This document shows, in pieces, positions 1 through 8,690 of a stretch of 32,529 bases of DNA. The first letter of the stretch is position 1, and each line of letters starts with the position of its first letter. The DNA is from Clostridiaceae bacterium (GTDB taxonomy: Bacteria > Bacillota > Clostridia > Clostridiales > Clostridiaceae). Under the pieces are notes generated by a model that saw nothing but the letters and a program-made list of their open reading frames with translations, had not been told where the DNA came from and ran no database searches. The translations under genes and the position numbers were made by a program. The stretch is from positions 1 through 32,529 of the forward strand of contig JACMJL010000220.1 of assembly GCA_014380625.1 (NCBI GenBank), given 5' to 3'.

Positions 1-516
1 AGGTGAATTATTAAATTCTGTAGATTTTGTATCAAAGTCATTTGATATTATATGTTTTCCTAAAGTTACTTCACTTTCCATAAATTCAATTCCTTCTTCT
101 TTTAGTAAAAGAATTTTTGCGGCTTCAAGGCAGGCTACATCAAGAGACATTTCATAACATCCATCTACAATATTTGTTATTCTCGGAAAAGATGTGCAAC
201 CATTTGAAAGGTATCCTTCTCCTATCTTAGAATAAATTATACAGTAATTTTCTTCATCTAAAAAAGGACACCTTAGCCCACTTTTTAATCTTACTTTCCC
301 ATAATCTATATCAGGACTTACATAATCATCATTTTTATAAATATTTCTTTGAACCATGCGCCTCATTTGTTTATCTTCAATTTTATAATATTGTTTGAAG
401 GTAATCTTATCAATATCTACATCCCATCCAACACAACAGCTGTCTTTACATTTTCCACCAATACATTTAAATTCTTTAAGATATGTGGGATATCTCATTT
501 TTATATTTTTTTCCAT
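1..516 (-). CDS. FliB-like flagellin lysine-N-methylase family protein, partial (N-terminal 172 residues)
   Basis: The reading frame is open from an ATG at 516 to the window edge, so the C-terminus is missing. It has a good ribosome binding site (AAGGAAG, about 7 nt upstream). The N-terminus carries the cysteine cluster typical of the FliB family: FKCIGGKCKDSCCVGW at about residues 16-31 followed by VDID, then CPFLDEENYC (about 81-90) and NGCTSFPR (about 113-120). This Cys pattern resembles the cluster seen in many clostridial FliB-like proteins. FliB methylates lysines of flagellin in enterobacteria. Many clostridial copies are not next to flagellar genes, and none is visible here, so the substrate is unknown. 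Family assignment is confident; methylase activity on flagellin is inference. Confidence 0.8.
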   Translation of the reverse strand, partial: MEKNIKMRYPTYLKEFKCIGGKCKDSCCVGWDVDIDKITFKQYYKIEDKQMRRMVQRNIYKNDDYVSPDIDYGKVRLKSGLRCPFLDEENYCIIYSKIGEGYLSNGCTSFPRITNIVDGCYEMSLDVACLEAAKILLLKEEGIEFMESEVTLGKHIISNDFDTKSTEFNNSP

Positions 517-801
517 TGTCTACTTCCTTTGTATACAAATTACTTCAAGTTTTTTGTTTCATATTCATTAATAGCAGTTTTCCAGATAAGCTTTATGTCT
601 TATAATTTTCTCCTGTATTTAATAATATTATCTGCTTCTCTCAAGATTTACAAGGTTCATTATTGTTTCTCTAAATTTTAAATTTATTTAATCTTAGGCT
701 TTAAGTTATATGTGTAAAACGCGTCTATAAGAAACTAAATCATTCACCCTTCGTCATCTCCTTCATATACTATTAACATATATTATTTATGGAGGTTATA
801 T

Positions 802-1080
802 ATGCAGCATTCTCATAGTTTCTCAGGTTCAACAACATATGTTAAAAATCATATTCACAATTATGGTGGAGTCACAGCTAAAGCAGCAAGCGGAATTCCT
901 CATGTTCATTCTATGGAAGGTAATACAACCTTTAATGTTGCCCATGAGCATACTTATATGACTCGGACAGGTCCAGCAATTCCTGTTCAAGACGGGCTCC
1001 ACTATCATTACTTTAAAACCAGAGTTACCCTTGTAAAGGGCCATTCTCATTATATTTATGGAAAAACAAGCATTGATTAA
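802..1080 (+). CDS. YmaF family histidine-rich protein
   Basis: A 92-residue protein with an ideal ribosome binding site (GGAGG 6 nt before the ATG). It has six HxH motifs (HSH, HIH, HVH, HEH, HYH, HSH) spaced roughly 12-20 residues apart. Between them are conserved turns such as YGGVTA, SGIPHVH, TGPAIP and LHYHYF. This pattern is that of the YmaF family known from Bacillus subtilis, whose function is undetermined. The repeated HxH pairs suggest metal binding, but that is inference. There is no signal peptide or membrane segment, so it is probably cytoplasmic or spore-associated. It appears to be transcribed alone. Confidence 0.85.
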   Translation: MQHSHSFSGSTTYVKNHIHNYGGVTAKAASGIPHVHSMEGNTTFNVAHEHTYMTRTGPAIPVQDGLHYHYFKTRVTLVKGHSHYIYGKTSID

Positions 1081-1089
1081 TATCTGTAA

Positions 1090-1226
1090 AGCAATCATTT
1101 TCAGCACGTCCCATTAATTCTCTTCGATATTACACTTGGCGAATACATCAAAATCAGAGACCTGCCCTAGCAGGTTTAAAGTTGTAAACAACCAAGGTTA
1201 AAGTCATTGACGTAGCACTGAAATAT
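1090..1226 (+). pseudogene. Decayed fragment of an AraC-family transcriptional regulator
   Basis: No intact ORF is present, but two pieces in different frames resemble adjacent parts of the AraC/Rob-type HTH domain. Bases 1090-1164 read SNHFQHVPLILFDITLGEYI and continue KIRDLP before a stop, like the family stretch HFQRxFxxLTDITLGEYIRxRRL. Bases 1200-1226 read KVIDVALKY in another frame, like the second helix region VIDIALKYGY of the same domain. The two are separated by a distance close to that in intact proteins. This is seen by eye from translation, with at least one stop and one frameshift. Confidence 0.6.
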
Positions 1227-1249
1227 CCATCCAATCTATTTATTAATGG

Positions 1250-1279
1250 AAGAGCTGCTTGAAGGTAGCTCTTTTATTT
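1250..1279 (+). terminator. Intrinsic terminator
   Basis: AAGAGCT (1250-1256) pairs with AGCTCTT (1267-1273), followed by a T-rich tail. It lies downstream of the YmaF gene and AraC remnant and could have ended either transcript. Confidence 0.6.
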
Positions 1280-1392
1280 ATGTTAAAAATTTTGTAACTA
1301 ATCTGAGTTGTTAATAGAAATTGGATGCATCACCAGATTGTTTCTGTTAATATAAAATTATATAAAATTAAGGTGGAAGTAGGATTGATGCA

Positions 1393-1827
1393 ATGAGTAG
1401 TAATATTTTCTTTGTTATGGTTTTTCTGATAATAATTATATTGGATCAAGTCTCCAAATATATTGTTAATCAAACCGTAGACATAGGAGTAACAAAATCG
1501 CTTTTGTCTAATATTCTTTATATTCATCACACTGAAAATAAGGGAATGGCATTTAGTATATTTGAAAATAAGGGCTTTATATTTATGCCTTTAATAATAA
1601 TAATTGAATTGTTAATGGGATATTATTTTTTTTATTATTGTGATTTGTCATTAAAGCTACCCTTGGATTTTATATTAGCTGGGGGCGCAACAAATTTGAT
1701 AGATAGATCATTAAAGGGTAGTGTGACAGATTTTCTTCAGTTCCGTATTAGGACTTTTAGATCACCAATTTTTAATTTAGCAGATCTTTTTATATTAGTT
1801 GGAGCAATAGTTCTCTTATTTAATTAA
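1393..1827 (+). CDS. LspA-like signal peptidase II (prolipoprotein signal peptidase)
   Basis: A 144-residue membrane protein with four predicted hydrophobic segments. LspA cleaves lipoprotein signal peptides just before the lipidated cysteine, using two membrane-embedded aspartates. Family motifs are in order: LDQVSKYIV (about 17-25), HHTENKGMAFSIF (about 45-57), GGATNLIDR (97-105), VTDFL with Asp113, and IFNLAD with Asp131. Both catalytic aspartates are present. The GGA-NLIDR block is one residue shorter than the usual GGAxGNLIDR, and the protein is slightly short for the family. It is not next to ileS or rluD, where the housekeeping lspA usually sits, so it may be a second copy. An AGGA sits 8 nt before the ATG. 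Confidence 0.8.
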   Translation: MSSNIFFVMVFLIIIILDQVSKYIVNQTVDIGVTKSLLSNILYIHHTENKGMAFSIFENKGFIFMPLIIIIELLMGYYFFYYCDLSLKLPLDFILAGGATNLIDRSLKGSVTDFLQFRIRTFRSPIFNLADLFILVGAIVLLFN

Positions 1828-1987
1828 CCAATGATTTAAACTGAGGTGTTAATGTTAATACACAACAGGTACACTTAAATATTGGTAACATATGATAATG
1901 TATAAAATTCCTGAAGCAATTTAAAAATCAGTAAATGAATAGGAATTTTCTATGCTAACAACTAGAATAAAAAGAGGAGGCTTATAT

Positions 1988-2572
1988 ATGAGAAACAAAT
2001 ATCATAATGAAAATGAAGACTCTAGCAATCGCTCAGATCAAGGTGTTCCTTCAATAAGAAACACACCTCAAGGCGCGCCTCTCTCAGCTTTAAATGAACC
2101 CTTAGATGTAGTTTATCTTGAAAATAACCAATCTAGACATCACTCAAATCAAAGCGTTATTTTAAGAGGAAATACTGGTCAGGCTGGCCCTCTTCCAATT
2201 TTAACTACAGGTTTAACCTCACCTTTAAATGTAGTAAGTGTTAATATTGATACAAGACAACTACGGGAACCAATAGTACTATTAACATTTACATCACAAA
2301 TTAATGTTCCATTCGATATTGTTGCTACTTTAAATTTCGAGATTACCAAAAGTATTAATGGTGGAACACCACAACACATTGGAGGAACCTACACCTTCTC
2401 CAATTTTGTTCAATTATTGGAATCTAACTCATTTTCCTTCCAATTTTTTGAGGGTAATGTGATTCCTGGTTATTTCACTTATTCTATTAACCTTTCTACA
2501 AATACAATAATTCAAGTAACTCCTGGGTTAACATTGAGTGCTACCCTTACGGTCTTAGCTGTAGAGAATTAA
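1988..2572 (+). CDS. DUF4489 family protein
   Basis: The start at 1988 is chosen because AGAGGAGG lies just upstream; an in-frame ATG at 1952 has no such site. The resulting protein has 194 residues. After a polar Asn/Ser-rich N-terminus come VVSVNIDTRQL, then PIVLLTFTSQI, LNFEITKS, IGGTYTFSNFV and ESNSFSFQF. These match the beta-strand pattern of DUF4489 proteins, which are common in Clostridium and of unknown function. There is no signal peptide. The Cys residues usual at several positions in this family are absent here. Family assignment is moderately confident; no function is claimed. Confidence 0.7.
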   Translation: MRNKYHNENEDSSNRSDQGVPSIRNTPQGAPLSALNEPLDVVYLENNQSRHHSNQSVILRGNTGQAGPLPILTTGLTSPLNVVSVNIDTRQLREPIVLLTFTSQINVPFDIVATLNFEITKSINGGTPQHIGGTYTFSNFVQLLESNSFSFQFFEGNVIPGYFTYSINLSTNTIIQVTPGLTLSATLTVLAVEN

Positions 2573-2622
2573 TTATTATAATAATGGAGGCCTCCTATTG
2601 AGGTCTTCTATAAATATTGCAT

Positions 2623-2654
2623 AAAAAAAGAGTCATTATTTAGACTCTTTTTTT
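2623..2654. terminator. Bidirectional intrinsic terminator
   Basis: A perfect 12-bp inverted repeat, AAAAAAAGAGTC (2623-2634) and GACTCTTTTTTT (2643-2654), gives T-runs in both directions. It ends the DUF4489 gene on the plus strand and overlaps the 3' end of the small minus-strand ORF. Confidence 0.8.
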
Positions 2655-2776
2655 ATAAGTTTCTTCTTAAGTTTATTTTTTATTTCAGGATCAATATAAA
2701 TCTCAGCTCCTGCTTCTATCATATTATTCCCGAGAGCTGCCATTTTCAATTTTGTTGAAGTTAACTTCTTACTCAT
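2636..2776 (-). CDS. Small hypothetical protein, 46 residues
   Basis: ATG at 2776 is preceded by AAGGTGGG with 6 nt spacing, a strong ribosome binding site. The product begins MSKKLTSTKLKMAALGNNMI, continues EAGAEIYIDPEIKNK and ends in a lysine-rich tail. The middle looks like a short helix-turn-helix-sized amphipathic segment, and the protein is basic. The last codons lie inside the bidirectional terminator. I do not recognise the family. The strong RBS and coherent composition argue that it is a real gene; its function is unknown. Confidence 0.6.
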   Translation of the reverse strand: MSKKLTSTKLKMAALGNNMIEAGAEIYIDPEIKNKLKKKLIKKESK

Positions 2777-2854
2777 TTAAAACCCACCTTTATATATGAT
2801 GAATTACACTGTCGAGAGATGCAACATAAGTTGTGGTTATCCTCATTTTGCATA

Positions 2855-4897
2855 TTAAAATATATTGATTTTTCTATCCCAATGTCTGTGCAATGAAATA
2901 TCAGCTATAAATTTGCTTGGATATTGATCTTTTTCATCACCAATGGTAACCCCTGGTTGACCATTCATTTCTGGCTTCAATAATTCAGTTGCAAACTTTG
3001 AGATTGCAAGTGGCTTATAGTGCATGTAAGTCTCCTGAATAAATTTATATACATTAGTTTTAAATTCATCATCCACCTTATTGCCACCAAGAACATAAAT
3101 TGCATCAAATAATACAGCATCAGTAGATAATAATGTACGTTTTGGAAATTGTTCTTTTCCATCTGAACCTTTTACTGGGGCAAGTGTATTACTTATTATT
3201 TCTGGCATAGTCTTGGCGTCCTTAAGTGCTTTCATCATAGTATTTAATTCATCAGCATTATAACCTTCCGATATTATAACCCCAACTTTCAACGTATCTG
3301 ATTTTTTTAAAGTATTCTCTTGACTAAGCGCAGGAGATATCTTACCATATTTTGATCCTTCTCCTTTTGGAGGTTCAGCGCCAACATGTTGCGCCACTTG
3401 AGTCATCATATCAATATTTACATTCCCAAACATGTTAACTACCTGTTGCCTAATATCCTTACTCTTAAGTTGTGAAAGTTCAAAGGTAAATGCATCGATA
3501 ATATGCTTTTTCTCTACATTACTCATACTATTATAAAACATTGAGGCTTGCGAAAAATGATCCTTAAAACTTTCACTTCTTGCTCTTATTTTGCTTCCAT
3601 GAATTTGCTCTTGGTAATGAGCGAAACCGCCTTCTTTTTCACTAACTGTTTTAGGAGTATTGTCTGACAGTGAGTTATTGTGATAACTTACCATATTAGT
3701 GTTTATTGTTTGTCTTCCATGCCCGTCTCTTTGATTATTATGAAACTCTGCCACAGGTCTATTAATAGGAAGTTCATGGAAGTTGGGTCCACCAAGTCGA
3801 ATTAATTGTGTATCTGTATATGAAAATAATCTACCTTGTAGTAGTGGGTCATTTGTAAAGTCTATTCCTGGAACTAAATGACCTGGATGGAAGGCTACTT
3901 GTTCAACTTCAGCGAAGAAATTTTCTACATTTCTATTTAGTGTAATCTTTCCAATAATCTTTACAGGCACATCTTCTTCAGGCCAAAGTTTTGTTGGATC
4001 TAATATGTCAAAATCTAAACTAAATTCCTTATCTTCAGCTAATAGTTGTACTCCTACCTCAAATTCTGGATAGTTTCCATTATCAATAGATTCTTGAAGA
4101 TCCCTCCTGTTAAAGTCAGGATCTTTTCCACCTATTTTTTGAGTTTCATCCCATACTAATGAATGTACTCCTAAGAGGGGCTTTAGATGAAATTTAACAA
4201 AAGTAGATTTACCTTCTTCATTAATAAGTCTAAAGGTATGAACCCCAAAGCCTTCCATCATACGATAACTTCTAGGAAGGGCTCTATCTGACATAGCCCA
4301 CATTACTATATGCGCTGATTCTTGGTTATTTGCGATAAAATCCCAGAAAGTATCATGAGCGCTAGATGCTTGTGGAACTTCTGTATTAGGTTCAGGTTTT
4401 ACAGCGTGAACGAAATCAGGAAATTTCATTGCATCTTGAATAAAGAATACGGGAAAATTATTTCCTACCAAATCATAATTTCCCTCTCCAGTATAAAATT
4501 TAATTGCAAAGCCTCTTACATCTCTAATGGTATCTGCAGATCCTCTGAAGCCTACTACAGTTGAAAACCTTACAAATAAAGGTGTCTTTACATTTGGATT
4601 TTGTAAAAAACCTGCTTTTGTATATTCTTTCATGGATTCATACAATTGAAACTCTCCATGGGCTCCAGTTCCACGAGCATGCACAACCCTTTCTGGAATT
4701 CGTTCATGATCAAAATGAGTGATTTTTTCTCTAAGATGAAAATCTTCCATTAAAGTTGGTCCTCGTTCACCTGCTTTTAAAGAGAATTCATCCTCTGCCA
4801 TTGTAAGCCCCTGATTTGTAGTTAGATTTTTGCCTTTATCATCTACTCTAAATTGATCTAACTGCTGATGTTTTGCATTTTTAATTTCATCTTTCAT
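2855..4897 (-). CDS. Monofunctional heme catalase, large-subunit (KatE/HPII-like) type
   Basis: Catalase dismutates hydrogen peroxide. The start at 4897 (MKDEIK) follows a GGGCGG site; an in-frame TTG 18 nt earlier is less likely. The 680-residue product has the catalytic His73 in [13 protein letters not shown], Asn147 in [11 protein letters not shown], and the heme-ligand Tyr360 in [15 protein letters not shown]. Its length, about 180 residues beyond small catalases, comes from a C-terminal flavodoxin/GATase-like domain (from about residue 535, [16 protein letters not shown]). That layout is characteristic of clade II large-subunit catalases. All key residues are intact, so an active enzyme is expected. 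It is transcribed alone. A full catalase is noteworthy in a presumed strict anaerobe. Confidence 0.95.
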   Translation of the reverse strand: MKDEIKNAKHQQLDQFRVDDKGKNLTTNQGLTMAEDEFSLKAGERGPTLMEDFHLREKITHFDHERIPERVVHARGTGAHGEFQLYESMKEYTKAGFLQNPNVKTPLFVRFSTVVGFRGSADTIRDVRGFAIKFYTGEGNYDLVGNNFPVFFIQDAMKFPDFVHAVKPEPNTEVPQASSAHDTFWDFIANNQESAHIVMWAMSDRALPRSYRMMEGFGVHTFRLINEEGKSTFVKFHLKPLLGVHSLVWDETQKIGGKDPDFNRRDLQESIDNGNYPEFEVGVQLLAEDKEFSLDFDILDPTKLWPEEDVPVKIIGKITLNRNVENFFAEVEQVAFHPGHLVPGIDFTNDPLLQGRLFSYTDTQLIRLGGPNFHELPINRPVAEFHNNQRDGHGRQTINTNMVSYHNNSLSDNTPKTVSEKEGGFAHYQEQIHGSKIRARSESFKDHFSQASMFYNSMSNVEKKHIIDAFTFELSQLKSKDIRQQVVNMFGNVNIDMMTQVAQHVGAEPPKGEGSKYGKISPALSQENTLKKSDTLKVGVIISEGYNADELNTMMKALKDAKTMPEIISNTLAPVKGSDGKEQFPKRTLLSTDAVLFDAIYVLGGNKVDDEFKTNVYKFIQETYMHYKPLAISKFATELLKPEMNGQPGVTIGDEKDQYPSKFIADISLHRHWDRKINIF

Positions 4898-5147
4898 GAT
4901 TTTCCGCCCTTTCAAAATTCCTTACAATTCTCTTAATTTATTTTCCATAATCTTGGTATATTATTATTGTGCATTTTTCCAATGATTTTATTCGCCCTTG
5001 TTAAATTAATTCTATATTAACAAGCATATACTGATGAGTTTATACGTCCCATTTATTCATTAGTCTCTCAAATATGCTAATCTGTCTATTCTCCTTATGA
5101 AGTATTTTAAGATCAACCTTTATAAAAATCTAAGGATGGTGGTTAAA

Positions 5148-5342
5148 ATGAAGAATGATTTTATTAATCAGTGTATTAACCAATTTGATTCCAAGGAAGA
5201 GTTCCTTAAGGAACTAAAATTAAGGTTTAATTCAAAATCAGACTTACTTCACGCACTAACGAAGGAAGATTTAAAACTTATAAAGGGTGTACATTTTATT
5301 GAGTTCATGAAGTATAGAAATATAAAAGACATGTTTTCTTAA
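5148..5342 (+). CDS. Hypothetical protein, 64 residues
   Basis: The ATG at 5148 is chosen because AAGGATGGTGG lies just before it; an in-frame ATG at 5097 lacks a ribosome binding site. The product starts [20 protein letters not shown] and is a charged, probably all-helical small protein with repeated Asp/Glu-Leu-Lys pattern ([16 protein letters not shown], then [14 protein letters not shown]). There is no membrane segment or known motif. It converges with the quinone oxidoreductase gene, and the two stop codons overlap by a few bases. I do not recognise the family. Confidence 0.55.
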   Translation: MKNDFINQCINQFDSKEEFLKELKLRFNSKSDLLHALTKEDLKLIKGVHFIEFMKYRNIKDMFS

Positions 5343-6319
5343 TCTAACGTTATAACTAAGTTTCCTTTTTTATGCCCGTTGTCCACATACCTGTGAGCCT
5401 CCACAATTTGTTCTATGGGATAGCGTCTATCAATGACCTGTTTTATTTTTCCAGCCTCGATAAGTTCTTTGAGGAAGATTAGATCTTCAGTCTTTTGGAT
5501 TGCTGACCCAAACATTACTTTTTTGTTGCTTGTCATTGTTGTCCATAGCCCCTTAACCATCTGTATCAGCCCAGGGTTACCTATAAGATAACGACCATTG
5601 TGCTTTAGTGACTTTACGCTATGTGAAAAAACACTCTTGCCTATCACATCAAAAATCACATCATAAGTCTCACCACTTTTGGTGAAATCTTCCCTAGTGA
5701 AATCAATGACCTTATCTGCACCAATGGAGCGCATAACGTCTAATTTTTCAGTATTATCCACTCCAGTCACTTCAGCCCCAAAATGCTTTGCAAGCTGTAT
5801 CGCAGAAGTACCTATACTTCCACCTGCACCATTAATTAAAACCTTTTGTCCCCTCTGAATATTTCCTTTTCTAAGATAATGTAATGCTTCAAGTCCGCCG
5901 ACGGGAACGGAGGCTGCTTCCTCATAGGTCATATTGGCCGGTTTTGTTGCAAGCACACCTTGTTTGGGTTTTTCAGGCATACATATGTACTCAGCATAAG
6001 CACCAAAATTGATACCTGACGTTGCAAAAACTTGGTCACCTTTTCTAAATAGTTTTACTTCTTTGCCAACTGATTCAATTTCCCCGGCTAGTTCCTGCCC
6101 CAGTATAGTTTTTCGCGGTTTTATTAGTCCAAAATATATTCGAATGATTAGCCTCAACATCATAGAGATTTTTAAGCCTCTCATCTCACAGTCCCCCGCT
6201 GTTACTGTTGTTGCATGTATTCTTATCAGTACTTCATTATTCTTTGGGATAGGTTTTTCTACTTCTTTTAATTCAAGGACTTCGGGTGAACCATATTTTG
6301 TCCATACAATTGCTTTCAT
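5339..6319 (-). CDS. NAD(P)-dependent quinone oxidoreductase-like medium-chain dehydrogenase
   Basis: A 326-residue zinc-independent medium-chain dehydrogenase/reductase of the quinone oxidoreductase branch. The N-terminal GroES-like domain runs [20 protein letters not shown] onward. The Rossmann domain carries [16 protein letters not shown] (about 158-173), and its aspartate-containing strand follows at GAEVTGVD. The structural and catalytic zinc cysteines of alcohol dehydrogenases are missing, as expected for this branch. It probably reduces quinones or enones using NADPH. TAGGAGGTGA precedes the ATG. It is monocistronic, and its stop overlaps that of the convergent small gene. The true substrate cannot be read from the sequence. 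Confidence 0.88.
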   Translation of the reverse strand: MKAIVWTKYGSPEVLELKEVEKPIPKNNEVLIRIHATTVTAGDCEMRGLKISMMLRLIIRIYFGLIKPRKTILGQELAGEIESVGKEVKLFRKGDQVFATSGINFGAYAEYICMPEKPKQGVLATKPANMTYEEAASVPVGGLEALHYLRKGNIQRGQKVLINGAGGSIGTSAIQLAKHFGAEVTGVDNTEKLDVMRSIGADKVIDFTREDFTKSGETYDVIFDVIGKSVFSHSVKSLKHNGRYLIGNPGLIQMVKGLWTTMTSNKKVMFGSAIQKTEDLIFLKELIEAGKIKQVIDRRYPIEQIVEAHRYVDNGHKKGNLVITLD

Positions 6320-6413
6320 AAGTCACCTCCTAGACGGTATTTGATCTAAATTATAGCATTACAGTTAAGGTTAAACAATTTAATTTATTAGGATGACTCA
6401 TTGAAATATCGCT

Positions 6414-7514
6414 TTATTTCGGAAGGAGCCGGATAATTTTATCATCAGTTATATCAGGATTCCCTCTACCATCCCTATTACTTGTGGTCAGGTAAATTGA
6501 TCCATCTTTACCCTGAATAACCTCACGAAAACGTCCATACTGATTCTTCAACCATAAGTCTACTTTCTTCACTATCCTTCCTTTTCCATTCAAAGACATA
6601 GTAAGTAGTTGCTGTCCACGCAAAGCAGCAACGAGTAATTGTCCTTTCCATGGTCCTTGATTTGCGAAGTCAATACCAGAAGGTGCCCATGTATCTTCTC
6701 CACTGTGTATCAAGGGCTTTTGTATCTTAACTTCCGTGGAGTCTTCATTTCCTTGAACAAGCGGCCAGCCATAATTGGCTCCTGGTTGTATTATGTTTAT
6801 TTCATCATGGGCTGACTGCCCATGCTCTGATGCATACAAGACATTTATTGAATTCCACGCTAAACCTTGCGGGTTTCGATGACCTAAGCTATAAACTGGT
6901 GAATTAATAATTGGATTATCTTTAGGAACCCTGCCGTCTAATTCTATTCGAAGTATTTTTCCAGCTGTACTTGTAGGATCTTGTGCCAATGCTGAATTCC
7001 CAGCATCTCCCGTTGTTATATATAATTTCTGATCGGGACCTATTTTTAGCCTACCTCCATTGTGAATTAGTCCCCCAGGGATCTTATCTAGAAGAACCCG
7101 GTCAATGGATGCCCTATTATTGTTTTCAATCAATCTGACAACACGATTATAGATTCCATTACCTTCCGCATATGAATGCATAACATACATATAATGATTT
7201 TGTGAGTAATTTAGATCTAGGTCAATACCCATCAAACCGCCTTCCCCCTTACTTACAAAAGGGGAGCGAAATGTGATGAGTGGCTGCGGTTGAAGTTTGC
7301 CATCTTCAATAATTCTAATTGCCCCAGACCGCTCCGTAAAATATAATTTCCCTTTATCGCTTATTGCTATGGCCCAGGGTACATATAAATTTTTAGCTAT
7401 AATTTGAATTTCGTATGGAAATTGCCTTGATGTGCTTGCTTTTGATTTGACATTGGTTGTAGTATGACCACTAAATACTATATTATACAAAATACTGTAA
7501 ATTGTTTTTTTCAT
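6414..7514 (-). CDS. PQQ-dependent sugar dehydrogenase family protein (glucose/sorbosone dehydrogenase fold)
   Basis: The start at 7514 follows GGAGGATAATATT; a TTG 15 nt upstream is less likely. The 366-residue product is a six-bladed beta-propeller of the soluble glucose dehydrogenase/YliI type. Family motifs are NLYVPWAIAI, GEGGLMGIDLD, NHYMYVMHSY, HNGGRLKIGPD, YITTGDAGN, YSLGHRNPQGLAW, YASEHGQSAHDEIN, GANYGWP and YGRFREVIQG. Homologues oxidise sugars with PQQ; many firmicute members have unknown cofactor use. The N-terminus (MKKTIYSILYNIVFSGHTTT) looks like a lipoprotein signal in which the lipobox Cys is His, and its hydrophobic core is short. Secretion or anchoring is therefore doubtful. 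It is transcribed alone. Confidence 0.85.
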   Translation of the reverse strand: MKKTIYSILYNIVFSGHTTTNVKSKASTSRQFPYEIQIIAKNLYVPWAIAISDKGKLYFTERSGAIRIIEDGKLQPQPLITFRSPFVSKGEGGLMGIDLDLNYSQNHYMYVMHSYAEGNGIYNRVVRLIENNNRASIDRVLLDKIPGGLIHNGGRLKIGPDQKLYITTGDAGNSALAQDPTSTAGKILRIELDGRVPKDNPIINSPVYSLGHRNPQGLAWNSINVLYASEHGQSAHDEINIIQPGANYGWPLVQGNEDSTEVKIQKPLIHSGEDTWAPSGIDFANQGPWKGQLLVAALRGQQLLTMSLNGKGRIVKKVDLWLKNQYGRFREVIQGKDGSIYLTTSNRDGRGNPDITDDKIIRLLPK

Positions 7515-7533
7515 AATATTATCCTCCAAACTT

Positions 7534-7584
7534 AAATGAATAGTATGATAATTATTATTTATCTAATTACCATACTATTCATTT
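7534..7584. repeat. Perfect 14-bp inverted repeat in the leader of the PQQ-dehydrogenase gene
   Basis: AAATGAATAGTATG (7534-7547) and CATACTATTCATTT (7571-7584) are perfect reverse complements with a 23-nt spacer. It lies 20-70 nt upstream of the minus-strand start at 7514. It may be an operator or an mRNA leader hairpin; there is no T-run. Confidence 0.7.
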
Positions 7585-7738
7585 GCAAGGCTAACCGTAC
7601 CATTTTAGAGTATTATAACATCACTAGTATTCTCTTGACATTGCCCTCACCTCAAATTAAAATCTTATGTGTGTATTCTCAATAAGAATTATAAAAGAAA
7701 ATATAGATATTTAATGAAATAAAAAGGAGGCAATTACC

Positions 7739-8383
7739 TTGATAAAATTGTTGGCTTGCATTTTCATGACAATAGATCATATAGGCATAATATTTTTCCC
7801 TGAATTAATAGGATTTCGAATTGTTGGGCGCTTGGCTATGCCATTGTTTTCTTTCGCAATCGCCCGGGGATTTTATTATGCCCATAAGCATGGAACGCTG
7901 GCCACCTATAAAAAGCGTATGTTAATTTTCGCGGTCATTTCACAAATTCCCTATGTGCTCATGGTAAAAGATCTAAGCGGCAACATTTGCTTTTTATGGC
8001 TTGTTTGCTTGATTTTTCTTGAACATGCTGAAAATAAATTAAAGACCAGCAGGCACTACATATCAATGTGTTTACTTGTTTTATGTGTAGCAATCGTTCC
8101 TATGGCCTACGGACTTTATGGATTTGGATTTACGTTGGTTTTATATTACTTTCAGATAAAAAAAGAAAACAATACAATGTTGTACCTTGGATATGTATCT
8201 ATACACGCCTTGTTGATGACTAAGAGTGTTCAATATAGTTTAATGCAGGTGTTCACCTTGCCTTGCTTACCTATAATTGACATTTTAAAAAAGTATGATT
8301 ATAAAATCAAAATAAGCAGAAATTTCTTTTACCTGTTTTATCCCCTACATATAACAGTTCTACTTATAATTAAATCAATTTAA
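7739..8383 (+). CDS. TraX family membrane protein
   Basis: The TTG start at 7739 is preceded by AAGGAGG with about 8 nt spacing, and no ATG start is available at the right place. The 214-residue protein is polytopic, with about 6-7 hydrophobic segments. It opens with family motifs MTIDHIGIIFFPE (about 11-23), RIVGRLAMPLFSFAIARGFYYA and KRMLIFAVISQIPYVLM. TraX acetylates F-pilin in conjugative plasmids. Chromosomal firmicute copies are common, not tied to conjugation, and are probably membrane acyltransferases of unknown substrate. No transfer genes are nearby. The C-terminus is rich in aromatic and Lys residues. Confidence 0.85.
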   Translation: MIKLLACIFMTIDHIGIIFFPELIGFRIVGRLAMPLFSFAIARGFYYAHKHGTLATYKKRMLIFAVISQIPYVLMVKDLSGNICFLWLVCLIFLEHAENKLKTSRHYISMCLLVLCVAIVPMAYGLYGFGFTLVLYYFQIKKENNTMLYLGYVSIHALLMTKSVQYSLMQVFTLPCLPIIDILKKYDYKIKISRNFFYLFYPLHITVLLIIKSI

Positions 8384-8640
8384 GGGGTAATTATATTGTT
8401 CTTAAAACAAGGTGTATCTGTATATGAGAACATACGCAAGTAATGCACTGATTTCGTCAAATTATTTAGTATTTTACTTACTTTTGATATCTATCAAAGA
8501 ATAACCAGATGGGTTAATCTATCTGCTTTGGATTCCCAATCTGTTGCTAATTCTTCTAAAAATAAAATATTAATATAGGCGACCCAAGGAGAAGCAATTA
8601 TAAAAACTAATAACCAATTAATTTAATCAATTTACATTTT

Positions 8641-8680
8641 AAATAAATTAATAAATATAGCTATTAATATTAATTTATTT
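8641..8680. repeat. 13-bp inverted repeat upstream of the DUF2089 promoter
   Basis: AAATAAATTAATA (8641-8653) and TATTAATTTATTT (8668-8680) are perfect reverse complements with a 14-nt spacer, ending 10 nt before the -35 box. It could be an operator or simply an AT-rich UP-element-like tract. Confidence 0.5.
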
Positions 8681-8690
8681 AATTTTACTA

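Noticed and set aside
540..660. Minus-strand translation such as ILREADNIIKYRRKL then DIKLIWKTAINEYETKNLK, upstream of the FliB-like gene
   Set aside because: It is a short stretch broken by a stop with no recognised family and no start signal; too weak to call even a pseudogene.
2581..2620. GGAGGCCTCC palindrome after the DUF4489 gene as terminator
   Set aside because: It is short and has no T-run; the perfect hairpin just downstream explains termination.
4990..5040. Possible PerR box upstream of catalase (TTAATTCTATATTAA-like)
   Set aside because: Only about 9 of 14 positions fit the PerR consensus, close to chance in such AT-rich DNA.
8400..8440. TGTTCT/AGAACA pair after the TraX gene as terminator
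   Set aside because: Only six base pairs with a long loop and no T-run.
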